A DNA stretch of 64,000 bases from Symsagittifera roscoffensis (Eukaryota > Xenacoelomorpha > Acoela > Convolutidae). This document shows positions 35,101 through 44,600 of this stretch, one piece after another (the stretch's first letter is position 1; every line of letters begins with the position of its first letter). The notes below the pieces were generated by a model. That model saw only the letters and a program-made list of their open reading frames with translations, was not told where the DNA came from and did not search any database. The stretch lies in assembly GCF_963678635.1 (NCBI RefSeq), contig NC_087065.1, forward strand, positions 18,429,623-18,493,622, in the 5' to 3' direction. The translations under genes and the position numbers were made by a program.

Positions 35101-35822
35101 ACGCGGTAACAATAAAAGATGCGTACCCGATACCGCGAATAGACGAGAGCCTATCTAAGCTTGGTGATGCCAAGTTCTTCACCACATTGGACTTAGGTTC
35201 TGCCTTCTGGCAGGTCCCTCTGCGGAAGAAGGACAGAGAGAAAACCGGATTCGCGTGCGAATTGGGATTGTACCAGTGGAAGAGGATGCCCTTTGGCTTG
35301 TGCAATGCAACGGCCACTTTTCAAAGACTAATGGCTCAGGCTTTGACGAGAGTGACCAAGAAGTACGGGAATCTCGTGATGTGTTACGTGGATGACGTAG
35401 TCATAGCGACACCGACCCTGGAAGACCACATTGATAGGCTCGATGAGGTCTTTGGATACATGAAAAGAGCTGGATTGAAGTGCAAACCATCGAAATGTGA
35501 AATCCTTAGGGATTCGATTAAGTACCTAGGAAGAATGGTGGATAGGCATGGTGTGAGGCCGGACCCGGAAGCAGTGGAAGCAGTGTTGACATGGAAGGCC
35601 CCCAGAACGGACACACAGCTCCTGAGCTTCCTAGGGTTTGCCAATTACTACCGAGAATTCATAAAAGGATATGCGGACAAGATGTATCCGATGCAGAAGC
35701 TGATGCGCAACAAGGGGAAAAAGTTCGAATGGAACGATGAGGCACAGGTTGCTTTCGAGAACATAAAGCGGGAACTGTGCGAAGCGCCAGTGCTGGGCAT
35801 GCCTACAGAAAAGGGCATGTAA
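35028..35822 (+). pseudogene. Reverse transcriptase, catalytic part
   Basis: The frame carries RFCCDFRYLN, PIPRIDESL, FTTLDLGSAFWQV, RMPFGLCNATATF and the catalytic YVDD (35385-35396), then LSFLGFANYYREFI from the thumb/connection. These are blocks 1-7 of Ty3/gypsy RT in order, and the catalytic Asp residues are intact. Its 5' end overlaps the previous piece in another frame, and it stops at TAA 35820-35822 exactly before the RNase H start. That single in-frame stop is the only interruption between RT and RNase H. Confidence 0.85.
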
Positions 35823-37349
35823 GTTCTCGACACAGACGCATCGGTGGTGGCGATCTCAGGAATCTTGCATCAAGAGCAAGAATGGAACGGAAGAACAGTT
35901 CTCCGTCCCATTGCATACGGCAGCAAGGTCTTGAGTGACACAGAGATGAAATATGGCGCACCAAAAGCAGAAATGTTTGCAGTAGTCACCTTCGTGGAAA
36001 AGTACCGTGCATACTTGGGGAGCGCTCCCTTCAAGTTACGCGTGGACAACAGAGCGTTATCCTGGTTGAAAACCTACTCGATGGATCAGAGTTATATTGG
36101 TAGATGGATACTAAGATTGGATGGCTACCATATGATAATCGAACATAGGATGCGTGATAAACACCAGAACGCTGACAGCCTCAGCAAGAAAACTGAGTTC
36201 TATGAGAGATTGGAGCAGAAGCAGGCCAATCAGGCGGAAATAAAGGAGGGAATCTCGTTTCTGGACAAAGAAACTTATGAAGCGCTTCCCTTAACGAGAT
36301 GGTTGGATAAGTCTGGACATCCAATTCCAGGGCACCCTGAGTTACCTGTAGAGAAAGCAGCCGAGATAAAGATCCTATCCAAGGAGGACCCAGTCCCCTT
36401 GGATCTGTTGCTGCGCTCAAACCTGGTCCAGCAAGAACTCTCTCGCATGAACATAAACAGCCTCTCATTATTGGATAAAACGGTGCAAGTCACACCGCAA
36501 GTGATGCGGATGCTGGGTGGATTGTTAGAAAGAGAAGTGACCAGAGATGACCCCGAGTGGAGAGCAGCAGTGGCATCGCTAACAGTTAGTGAGAAGGTGA
36601 AGATCATGCCGTCCAGACGACAGCACGAAGAAAACGAGAGGGATTGTAGGACAATAGTTCAGCAACTAGTTTCCTCAATACCCCCAGAGATTTTAACCAG
36701 TACTTCCTACGGACAGAGAGAACAGGGGAGCAGCAAGCGAAAAAAAACCGTCACCTTTGTGGACCAGGATAAGGAAGGTAAAAAGGTAGAACAAAATCTG
36801 CTGCAAGACTATTTGTCCGGGGAGACGAATGATGAAAAGAACCAGCGATCACAAGATCAACACCCGGGACAAGAAAATTTGTCCGGGGAGTCTGAGATAG
36901 ACGAGAAAATTCCTGATGAGAAACAGGACCTAGAGAACAAGGTTTTGTCCGGGGAGTTCAGATGGATGCGAAGAAGGCACAGACATGATCTGGAGGAGCG
37001 TGCAGTCTCCAGCACAACCTCTTCGACGGATGATGATTCCCGAAACTCAGGAATGGACAGCTATTCAGACAGGAACTCGAGTTCGGGATCAGAACTGTCA
37101 GAACTAGCGATACACACGCTACTAGTGGAAACTCGGGCAAGGGACCTGGACAGAGAGGTGTACCAGGATCCTGACAGTGATCGCTACCTAATACCAAGCG
37201 AAAGAGTCTTTGACAACGCAGCGGATGACTTGGAGACAATAGCGGTATCGAAACGTTCGATAAGCCTGTTGCCGCAGAAAGAGGTAGTCAGGACTGATCT
37301 TCAGCCGTTTAAACAAGAAACACAGGTTGGCGAAGATTTGGTGCGTTAA
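35823..37349 (+). CDS. RNase H domain plus long acidic linker of pol
   Basis: Directly after the stop the same frame continues with DTDAS, KAEMFAVV, RVDNRAL and HQNADSLSK, the D-E-D-D blocks of Ty3/gypsy RNase H, within about 125 residues. About 375 residues of unrecognised, charged and low-complexity sequence follow before the stop at 37347. In it LSGE is encoded three times by the DNA word TTTGTCCGGGGAG (near 36,812, 36,878 and 36,944). The next ORF starts one base after the stop (TAAGATG), a layout that allows re-initiation or a frame change. Confidence 0.8.
   Translation, partial: VLDTDASVVAISGILHQEQEWNGRTVLRPIAYGSKVLSDTEMKYGAPKAEMFAVVTFVEKYRAYLGSAPFKLRVDNRALSWLKTYSMDQSYIGRWILRLDGYHMIIEHRMRDKHQNADSLSKKTEFYERLEQKQANQAEIKEGISFLDKETYEALPLTRWLDKSGHPIPGHPELPVEKAAEIKILSKEDPVPLDLLLRSNLVQQELSRMNINSLSLLDKTVQVTPQVMRMLGGLLEREVTRDDPEWRAAVASLTVSEKVKIMPSRRQHEENERDCRTIVQQLVSSIPPEILTSTSYGQREQGSSKRKKTVTFVDQDKEGKKVEQNLLQDYLSGETNDEKNQRSQDQHPGQENLSGESEIDEKIPDEKQDLENKVLSGEFRWMRRRHRHDLEERAVSSTTSSTDDDSRNSGMDSYSDRNSSSGSELSELAIHTLLVETRARDLDREVYQDPDSDRYLIPSERVFDNAADDLETIAVSKRSISLLPQKEVVRTDLQPFKQETQVGEDLVR
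36812..36956 (+). repeat. Three copies of a polypurine-type word inside pol
   Basis: TTTGTCCGGGGAG occurs at 36812-36824, 36878-36890 and 36944-36956, spaced exactly 66 bp apart. A near-identical word, TGTCCGGGGAGTA, directly precedes the 3' LTR at 50008-50020, where plus-strand priming is expected. Confidence 0.75.
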
Positions 37350-37350
37350 G

Positions 37351-40053
37351 ATGGAAGAAGACACACACCAGCCCAACGAGCTGAATAGTCAGATGAGGGT
37401 CATGAAGACGTACTTAAAGGCGAGATACCGACTCTCGGATCTTCTAAGGGCGCAGAGAAATGATCGCATGACAAGCAACCTGAAAAGGTGGATCGAGAAT
37501 GGTTCGCCGGATAAAGGGGACCTCGAGGAAGATAGTTATCGCATCCTGAGACAATACTTCATGCAGAAGGAAGGGAGGTTATATTTGAACAAAGACGGGA
37601 TTGTGGCTTGTAAGAGAAGAGAAGAAGACAGAGTCCTATACAAGTATAACGCGATAGTGTTACCGCAACTCTATCAGACAGAACTATTATTCAGGTCACA
37701 TGATCAGATGGGCCATCAGGGGATCGACAAAGTATATCAGAGGATCCTGAAGCGCTTTGAGTGGCCTGGGATGAAAAAGGCATGCGAGAAATGGGTAACA
37801 GCATGTCTGTCATGCCAACAGGTCAAGGATCCAAGGAAGTTGCGATTTCCTTTACAATCGATCGAGTCGTCTGAATTCAACGAGGTGGTGCAAATAGATC
37901 ACCAAAAGATATGCATGGCAGACAATGGTTATAATCAGGTGCTGGTCATGATAGATCATTTTACGAAGTATGCAGAGGCCGTGCCCTGCATAACTGCCTC
38001 GGCGGAAGAGACATCCGACCACCTGATCAATACGTGGATAGCAAGACATGGGTGTCTGATGACGTTTCAATCGGATAATGGAACAGCTTTCGTAGGAGAG
38101 CTTACGAAAGAGCTAATGAGACGCTCACAGGTCGCTCAAGCTCACTCCACGACATACCACCCTCAGACGAACGGCTTAGTGGAAAGACAGAATAGGACGT
38201 TAGTGTCGATGCTGAGAGTATATTGTTCCAAGTACATGACCGATTGGGACAGATACCTTCCACAGGTGATGGGAGCATATAACAGCACGCAACACTCCAC
38301 CACCGGAGTCAGTCCACACATGATGCTAACTGGACACGAAAAGTCATTACCATTAACCTTCTTCTACCCAGAGTATGAGGGAAAGAAAACGTCCCCACAG
38401 GTCTACGTGAGGGATGTGATCAGACGCCAACAGGAGTTGAACGATTTGTGTAGACGAAATACTCAGCAGGCACAGGTAATGCAGAGGAAAAGATTCGATA
38501 AGAAAGCAGCTGGTGCAAAGGCTTACTCGGTGGGAGACTACGTATGGGTATTTCAGAACGTTATACCACCGAAAGGGACAAAGAAGCTCCTAAAAAAACG
38601 GAGGGGACCCTTCATGATTACAGAGGTGCACCAGGAGGGACGCTTTTATAGACTGAGTACTGGCCGAGCCGCCCACTACGAGAACATCAAGCCACACAAT
38701 CCATCGACAGAAGACTGGTGTATACCTGCAGACATGGAAGAAGGGGATTATCTAATGATGAATCCTGCTTGTGAGGTCAATGAAAAAGGCACCAGGGAGA
38801 AGAACGATGGAAACGAAGTCGTAGAGGAAGGTACGGATACACCGCTGGACCTGGATCCAAACGAGCAGATCGAAGCGGAAGATGAAACATTACCCTACGC
38901 AGAGGAAGATTGGCAGGATCCCGAACAGATAGAGGTTCCCAAGAACTTGGAACCGGATCTTCCGTTCACGATACAGACTCGTCAGAAGGACGGGACGAGA
39001 CCAAGAAAGAAATACAATCCTTACGGTGACGACTTTGTAGTGGATAGGATAGATCTGAAGAAGATAGTGGAGGAAGTAGTGGGTCTAGAGGAAATAACTG
39101 TGTCACAAGACATTGACATAGTCGATGATCACGACGATGATTGGGTTGACGACTGGTCAAAACCCGAGGTAGAATTCGACGACGAGCAACAGCAGTCATA
39201 CGAACAAGACTTGACGAACCTGCGTGTCTTAGAGTGGCTGAATGAAACGACCTCGGATCCTGAGGAGACCAGTGTCACGATTCAAGACGTAGATCGTGAA
39301 AGCATGAAATACATCAAGACCGAACGAGACGATCCTTCCTGGGCTGCCCAGGAAGGACGACTACTCATTCCGGCTTCTAACCTCGACTTGATACCCGGTA
39401 TGCGATCGACGGGGACGTCGATGGATATTTTTGTCCGGGGAGTGGGGGTAGGATTTACCCACACTGAAAACTTGATAATAAAAAAATTAAGAATAGCAAG
39501 AGAAACAGGAGACTTAGAAGCAGAAACAGGCGAAGAGCCTAAGAAACCTGACATAGGAAGGGTAGTTGAGTCATATTTTAACTTACCAAATGAACATTCA
39601 AGTAACATAATACTAACAGACATTGATTTCATACTCACAAATAGAACATGTGCGATAGCAATCGCAGCAGACATGAATTTCACGACAGCGTTAGCGGCAG
39701 ATTTTAAGAGAGAAAACAAAAACGTGGAATTCCTTTGGAAGCAAAGACCAGGGATATGGGGCGTAGCAGCCTTACCTCCGGCGGCGTCGCAGATACCGGG
39801 AAAATACTTATGCTTCTTGGTAACGAGGGCGACGGAGAAGCAGCACGTGGACCCAGAGAACCTAGTCTTGTCCTTGACGAGGCTGAGGGACTTCCTTGTG
39901 GAAATGGACGTGAAGGAGCTCTCGCTTCCAGTGTACGATCCAAACAGAGGAAGACTGCATCCTCGGGAATTGTACGCGCTTGTACACGTGACATTCTCTG
40001 ATACGAACATACAAGTATATCTACATAAGAAATATTACTTAAGTATAGGCTGA
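37351..40053 (+). CDS. Integrase with C-terminal macro-like domain
   Basis: The 900-aa frame from ATG 37351 starts with an HHCC zinc domain (SHDQMGH near residue 115, CLSC near 151). The DDE catalytic core follows: IDHQK (D183), SDNGTAF (D242) and GLVERQNRTL (E278), with the canonical 35-residue spacing between the last two. A KKRRGPF...YENIKPH segment near 410-455 matches the integrase C-terminal barrel. A long acidic linker follows, and residues ~735-895 resemble a POA1-type macro domain: IAADMNFTTALAADF, a Y/LCFLVTRAT strand, LSLTRLRDFL and LPVYDPNRGRLHPRELYALV. The usual glycine-rich 'GIA' loop reads ALA, so ADP-ribose chemistry may be lost. The frame is intact. A fourth TTTGTCCGGGGAG lies at 39430. 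Confidence 0.88.
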   Translation: MEEDTHQPNELNSQMRVMKTYLKARYRLSDLLRAQRNDRMTSNLKRWIENGSPDKGDLEEDSYRILRQYFMQKEGRLYLNKDGIVACKRREEDRVLYKYNAIVLPQLYQTELLFRSHDQMGHQGIDKVYQRILKRFEWPGMKKACEKWVTACLSCQQVKDPRKLRFPLQSIESSEFNEVVQIDHQKICMADNGYNQVLVMIDHFTKYAEAVPCITASAEETSDHLINTWIARHGCLMTFQSDNGTAFVGELTKELMRRSQVAQAHSTTYHPQTNGLVERQNRTLVSMLRVYCSKYMTDWDRYLPQVMGAYNSTQHSTTGVSPHMMLTGHEKSLPLTFFYPEYEGKKTSPQVYVRDVIRRQQELNDLCRRNTQQAQVMQRKRFDKKAAGAKAYSVGDYVWVFQNVIPPKGTKKLLKKRRGPFMITEVHQEGRFYRLSTGRAAHYENIKPHNPSTEDWCIPADMEEGDYLMMNPACEVNEKGTREKNDGNEVVEEGTDTPLDLDPNEQIEAEDETLPYAEEDWQDPEQIEVPKNLEPDLPFTIQTRQKDGTRPRKKYNPYGDDFVVDRIDLKKIVEEVVGLEEITVSQDIDIVDDHDDDWVDDWSKPEVEFDDEQQQSYEQDLTNLRVLEWLNETTSDPEETSVTIQDVDRESMKYIKTERDDPSWAAQEGRLLIPASNLDLIPGMRSTGTSMDIFVRGVGVGFTHTENLIIKKLRIARETGDLEAETGEEPKKPDIGRVVESYFNLPNEHSSNIILTDIDFILTNRTCAIAIAADMNFTTALAADFKRENKNVEFLWKQRPGIWGVAALPPAASQIPGKYLCFLVTRATEKQHVDPENLVLSLTRLRDFLVEMDVKELSLPVYDPNRGRLHPRELYALVHVTFSDTNIQVYLHKKYYLSIG
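39430..39442 (+). repeat. Fourth internal polypurine-type word
   Basis: TTTGTCCGGGGAG is repeated exactly, here followed by TGGGGGTAGG and read in a different protein context (FVRGVG). It is therefore conserved as DNA or RNA and not as a peptide. Confidence 0.7.
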
Positions 40054-40433
40054 GTGATATGCGAGAGGGTGTTAGGCCAAAGACTAAGTTGTATGTAATA
40101 TGTGTTATATTATGTTATGTTATGTGTTAGGTTATTAAGATCATGGGTCCGTAGGGGTTAGTGACCATGAACAACTAAATGACAATCTTAGGAATAGATC
40201 CAAAGTTTGGACTGTCCAATCTTAGGTTGAATTCCAAAATTTTAGAGACCAATTGATTTTAATAAATTTTAGGATAAATATCTTTCTATCTACGTTATAT
40301 TTACGATATATGTTAAGGTGAAACTGACAATTGTGATATTTGTGACTTCTTTTCTAGATCCTGATTGATCATTTAATTACTCACTTGAGTCAAAATCTTG
40401 GAATCAAAACCGAATCAAACTTGAAAGAATAGA
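40054..40433 (+). promoter_or_regulatory. Intergenic segment with likely splice acceptor
   Basis: These 380 bases have no frame. TTCTTTTCTAG ends at 40357 and is followed by no ATG until 40434, the start of the next ORF. A spliced subgenomic RNA joining the leader to this site would place that ORF first. The donor was not identified. Confidence 0.5.
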
Positions 40434-40754
40434 ATGGATAACTTCAACTTGGATGAATTGATGTACCTGGCAGAGGCATATGTAGGACCGATGATAGATG
40501 CGATCTATCGTCGGCTGATCGATCGAGACTTCGCTCTGGAGGACGCAGAGGTAGTCATGTTGCTGACCGCCCTGATCAACATCTTGGGACACGACAACCG
40601 TGGGGACCGCCCCACGGAAGTCCTGTTGATGGCAGCATATGGAGAAAGAGGATTACTAGACCGCCCGAACATGAGAGTGATGAGGTGGAGAAACGGGGCT
40701 CTCTCAGGGAGTGACTTGGCGAATGAGCCTGGATTGGGAAGTTCTAGGACCTAA
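40434..40754 (+). CDS. Small ORF of unknown function (106 aa)
   Basis: It begins MDNFNLDELMYLAEAYVG and is predicted mainly helical, with an acidic N-terminal half and basic WRNGA near the end. I do not recognise it. It ends in TAA at 40752, and the next ORF starts 18 bases later in the same frame, so the two could be joined by readthrough or may once have been one gene. Its position first after the putative splice acceptor fits a structural (gag-like) role, which is a guess. Confidence 0.65.
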   Translation: MDNFNLDELMYLAEAYVGPMIDAIYRRLIDRDFALEDAEVVMLLTALINILGHDNRGDRPTEVLLMAAYGERGLLDRPNMRVMRWRNGALSGSDLANEPGLGSSRT

Positions 40755-40772
40755 CAACCAGGTGAGATACCT

Positions 40773-41615
40773 ATGCCCTCCAAGCCCAAACCTGGGTTGA
40801 CGAGAATGCATCGGGAGATGAACAGCGAGGCGACCTCGTCTGGTTCACCACTGAGAGCAGCTGTGCCACCAAAAAGGGCGAAAGTAGCACAGAAAGTTCA
40901 GACGAACCAAACCATGCAAGATCTGGATGAGATGAACGATGAACTGAAAAGTACGAAGAAGGAGCTGGACGAGATGACCAGAAGCATGCTCCAGATGGAG
41001 GAAGATCGGGACATGTGGAGAAAGTTGTTTGAAGACTGCAACAAAAAGCAGGGTCAAGAGATTGAGCGCTTAAGGCAGGAATACAAAGAGCGATCGGAGC
41101 AGATGGCGTTGACAACGGCCGTGGAGAAAGTGATACCTGCAAGGGATATTCCTCGTGGGCAGTCCCCGATGGAGCTCTTCACGCCTCGAGAAATGAGTCA
41201 AACAACGGAGACACAGCTCCCAGCAGAGACAACTCGAGTAACAATCCCGGATCCTAGTGACACCTTGGGTGACCCCGTCGTGGAACAGACAGTGAGGAAG
41301 CTGATAGAGACAGCTGGACGACTGGTCGCTAACAAGAATGCGCCAGGTTCCGGGGTGACTGCACCCTATGGAACGATTTACGACACGGGCAGAGTACGAC
41401 TCTCCCAGACCGTGATCAGACAGGGGATAAGTGACGTGACACCACTCATGGGGAGCTCGAGAATCCCAGAGAGGAGAGTACGGAAGATGCCAGCGAAGAA
41501 AGTGTCTCGCATAATAGACGTGCAAAAGAATAATCAATTGAAATATAATTTCACGGGAGTTCCGGAGACAGATCCGAGGGCCTGCTTCAACCGAGCTACT
41601 TGGATCCGGCTGTAA
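40773..41615 (+). CDS. Coiled-coil ORF, gag/ORF1-like (280 aa)
   Basis: A basic, Pro-rich start with PPKRAKVAQK (a possible nuclear signal, near residue 32) is followed by a clear heptad-type coiled coil over residues ~48-118 (DELKSTKKELDEMTRSML and onward). The C-terminus is basic (RRVRKMPAKKVSRI). A coiled coil followed at once by an SGNH domain is the layout of ORF1 proteins of some CR1/L2-type LINEs, where it serves RNA-particle assembly. Here the SGNH domain lies in the -1 frame, overlapping this ORF's last 67 bases. Confidence 0.75.
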   Translation: MPSKPKPGLTRMHREMNSEATSSGSPLRAAVPPKRAKVAQKVQTNQTMQDLDEMNDELKSTKKELDEMTRSMLQMEEDRDMWRKLFEDCNKKQGQEIERLRQEYKERSEQMALTTAVEKVIPARDIPRGQSPMELFTPREMSQTTETQLPAETTRVTIPDPSDTLGDPVVEQTVRKLIETAGRLVANKNAPGSGVTAPYGTIYDTGRVRLSQTVIRQGISDVTPLMGSSRIPERRVRKMPAKKVSRIIDVQKNNQLKYNFTGVPETDPRACFNRATWIRL

Positions 41616-44600
41616 ACCTGCAGCAACCACCACTCGGGACATCTCATCTGATACTGGGAGACAGCTTGGTCAGAGTGCTGTCGAACTTGAGGACCTCGTG
41701 GGTCACCACGGTGATGGCCTTTGGAGGCGCGACGATAGCCCAATTGTATCGAATGGTGGAACTGATGAATCCAGGGAGGATCCCCAATGTGATGATCTTA
41801 GTTGGGACGAATGACATCTCCAGAGGTTCAGATGAGCAAGAAGCACTATGGGAGTCAATGATGGTGTGTTTGTTTACGACCCTCTGGCAGAAATTCAATT
41901 GCGCGGTACTGACCGTTTGCACTGTGCCAATGAATACGAGAAGCCTGCCAGCATCAGGAAGAAGGCACAACGAGGGAGTCGTCAGGTGGAATAACATCTT
42001 GAGGAACCTCGCAAGTCGAAACGCCGGAAGAATGATCCTCATGGACATCGAACATGAGTTGAGAGCTATGGATCAGGCCAGACTGACCACGGACGGCATT
42101 CACTTCGACAGTATCGAAGGACAAGCTTGGTTGAATCGAGTATTCCAAGAGCGGTTGGACGAGCTGGAGGCAGAACTCTTTGACACAGGAGTGCTGAAGG
42201 AAGAAGGAACAGTGAGTGACGCGGTGATTACTACCTTTGTGCCTCCTAGCTTGGAAACACGCTTGGGTACAGTCCCGGCCGTCACGAACTACAGGCAACA
42301 AAGCTCCAGCGAACCAGATCAAAGGACATACGTACAGGATCGATTGGGAGAAGCCCCGATGAGGAGGACCATCCATCCTAGGAGAAGAATAGGACCTGTC
42401 AACCCAATCGAAGAAACAGCCGGCACGTCTAGATCGGACACTAGATCAGAGACGACAAATACCAGTCGAGAGGAGAGACGTCCGAGCAGAGGCTCGTTGA
42501 GGTGGTCAAGACCCATACCGTCTCCCTGGCATATGTACAAAGACGAGTTAATGAAGCTGGATCTCCAGAGAGTAAGCTTCATCGAAGATGCAAGGAGGAT
42601 GCTGGATAGAGCGACGCTATCCGTGAGCAGATTGTACTCGATAACCGGCGTAGACTGGTTGACAGCCGCTAGCATAAATTTCAGCTCCACGACGGCCTTG
42701 AGATTTGCTGACTGGGAGGGACTGCCCTCTAACAACACGATGGGACCAGTGAATGCGAGACCATTGCAAGATGTGAGGCTGAATCATGATGAGGGGAATC
42801 GTGAAGAGAGACCAGGAAGATTCCTGACGACGAGAGCGCCGATTGGACAACACGTGAAGATATTCAGGCAGCTGACGACACCCCCTGGTCATGTGAAGGA
42901 AAGAGTATACCCAAAGCTAGTGAATCAAGATGGTGATGCCCAAAGATATGGCGGATTGATAGCGATAAAGAACGATGAGACCATCTTCGCCGCCTATGAC
43001 AAAGCAGAGATGAGGAAGGCCAAGATTATGGTAGTAGCGAATTCAGAGTTCGTGTACACCTCCAAGTCTTTGTTTTGGCCGGACGTCATAATGTTGGCAG
43101 CGGTCGACCTGGACTTACTGCAATCAATATCTTTGTCTATAGGGGTACAGAGGCAGACGGACATGAACCCAATTACGATCGTGTTTGCTGGCATCAATGA
43201 CCATCTACACAGAAGAGGTTTTCTGAGCAGACTCAGAGATCCTACAGCAGCAGAGAACGCTGTATGGCCAGCGATAAAAGATATCCTTGAGTCGATGGGT
43301 GAAGTGGTGGACGCGAAGAAGGAGGGGTCATTCAATAAAGTGACACTGAGAGTAGTATTCGCGTTGTCTCCGGGATATGCACATCTCCCGGATGGACTGA
43401 AATTTGTGTATGCGATTGTGGCCTTACTTTCGGAAGGGAAATATGATGTGATCATCTCAGCCCCGAATCGCATGATAGAGAGGGAGAGCCTGAGGCCACT
43501 TAAGGCTGAACTGCCTGCAGTGTGGTCAGATATCTCAAACGCCATGAGAGGACTCAAGGACCATGCGCTACACATGTTAGTGTTGGACGAGGTGCTGGGG
43601 TTGGAACTGTCCAATTTCAGTCGACAACTCAAACTGAAACCGGGAATAGACGACGACCATCGAGTGATCGCGGCAATGTCCAACGACTTATGGTTCCGAG
43701 CAATGGAAGTGGCAGGTGAAGACACAAGAAGGAAAAATTCACTAGAGACGAGAGCTCATCTGGAGGCGATGATTCTGAGAACCAAGCCGGAAGCCAACCA
43801 GTGGCTACACCTGAACCCTAGAGTAGCGGCATTGGGTGCAGATGCTTTTGAGCAAGGCCCCGTGATGATCACAAAGATACATGCCTACTTGTTGAAGGAG
43901 GTGAACCTGGCGGAAAATGCCGGAGAAAAGACCGCTGAATTTGTGAACAGGATGTGTCAGATTACTCTGGAAACCTTCTGGACCCAGGAAGTGAAAGGAC
44001 AGGAGGGCTTTGAGAGAACAGACAGCATGCTAGAAGGGTTGGGAGCCGGATGGACCGCGTCCTTCTTGGCAAAGGTTTACCCGAAAGTCTCGCACTACTT
44101 GATAAAAGAATTCCTCCAAGCAGTAGTGGGAGTATCGATAGTGGAACTAATAGCCTTGTTCGTGACATTCGGAGCAGAAAGTTTCGTGAAAGGACCGGCG
44201 ATGCTGCTCATCGATGGAATCCAGAACCTGCGGCTAGACGGACTTCTGACATTGATTGCAATTACCCACGGAAACTTGGGAGGACTGATGAAACTGGCAC
44301 GTTGTCCAGAGCAGATGAGAGAGAGAGTGAGGAACTTGGATATGAAGAAATCCACGGACTCGTGGAACAAGATAAGAGACCTGAGACACACTCTTATCCA
44401 GTATCTCTTACAACAAAATCGCTTTGGAACGGGAGAAGACGAGACGATTGAAAGAGAGGAAGATGTTAGACGACATGTTGGAGGCATGCCGCTGTTAACC
44501 GACCTGAGTTTGGCTATGAGAACCGATCCCTTGGCGCTGATCGGAGGAGTCACGGAGTTCGTGACAGTGATCTATGGACCAGCAGTCACGTTTGCGTTCC

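Noticed and set aside
35819-35824. GTAAGT as an intron donor at the RT/RNase H boundary
   Set aside because: RNase H sequence (DTDAS) continues directly after it in the same frame, so no intron is removed there; the TAA inside it acts as a stop in pol.
39282-40010. A 242-aa open frame on the minus strand
   Set aside because: It lies antisense to the macro-like part of the integrase ORF, shows no domain, and is best explained as a codon-usage shadow.
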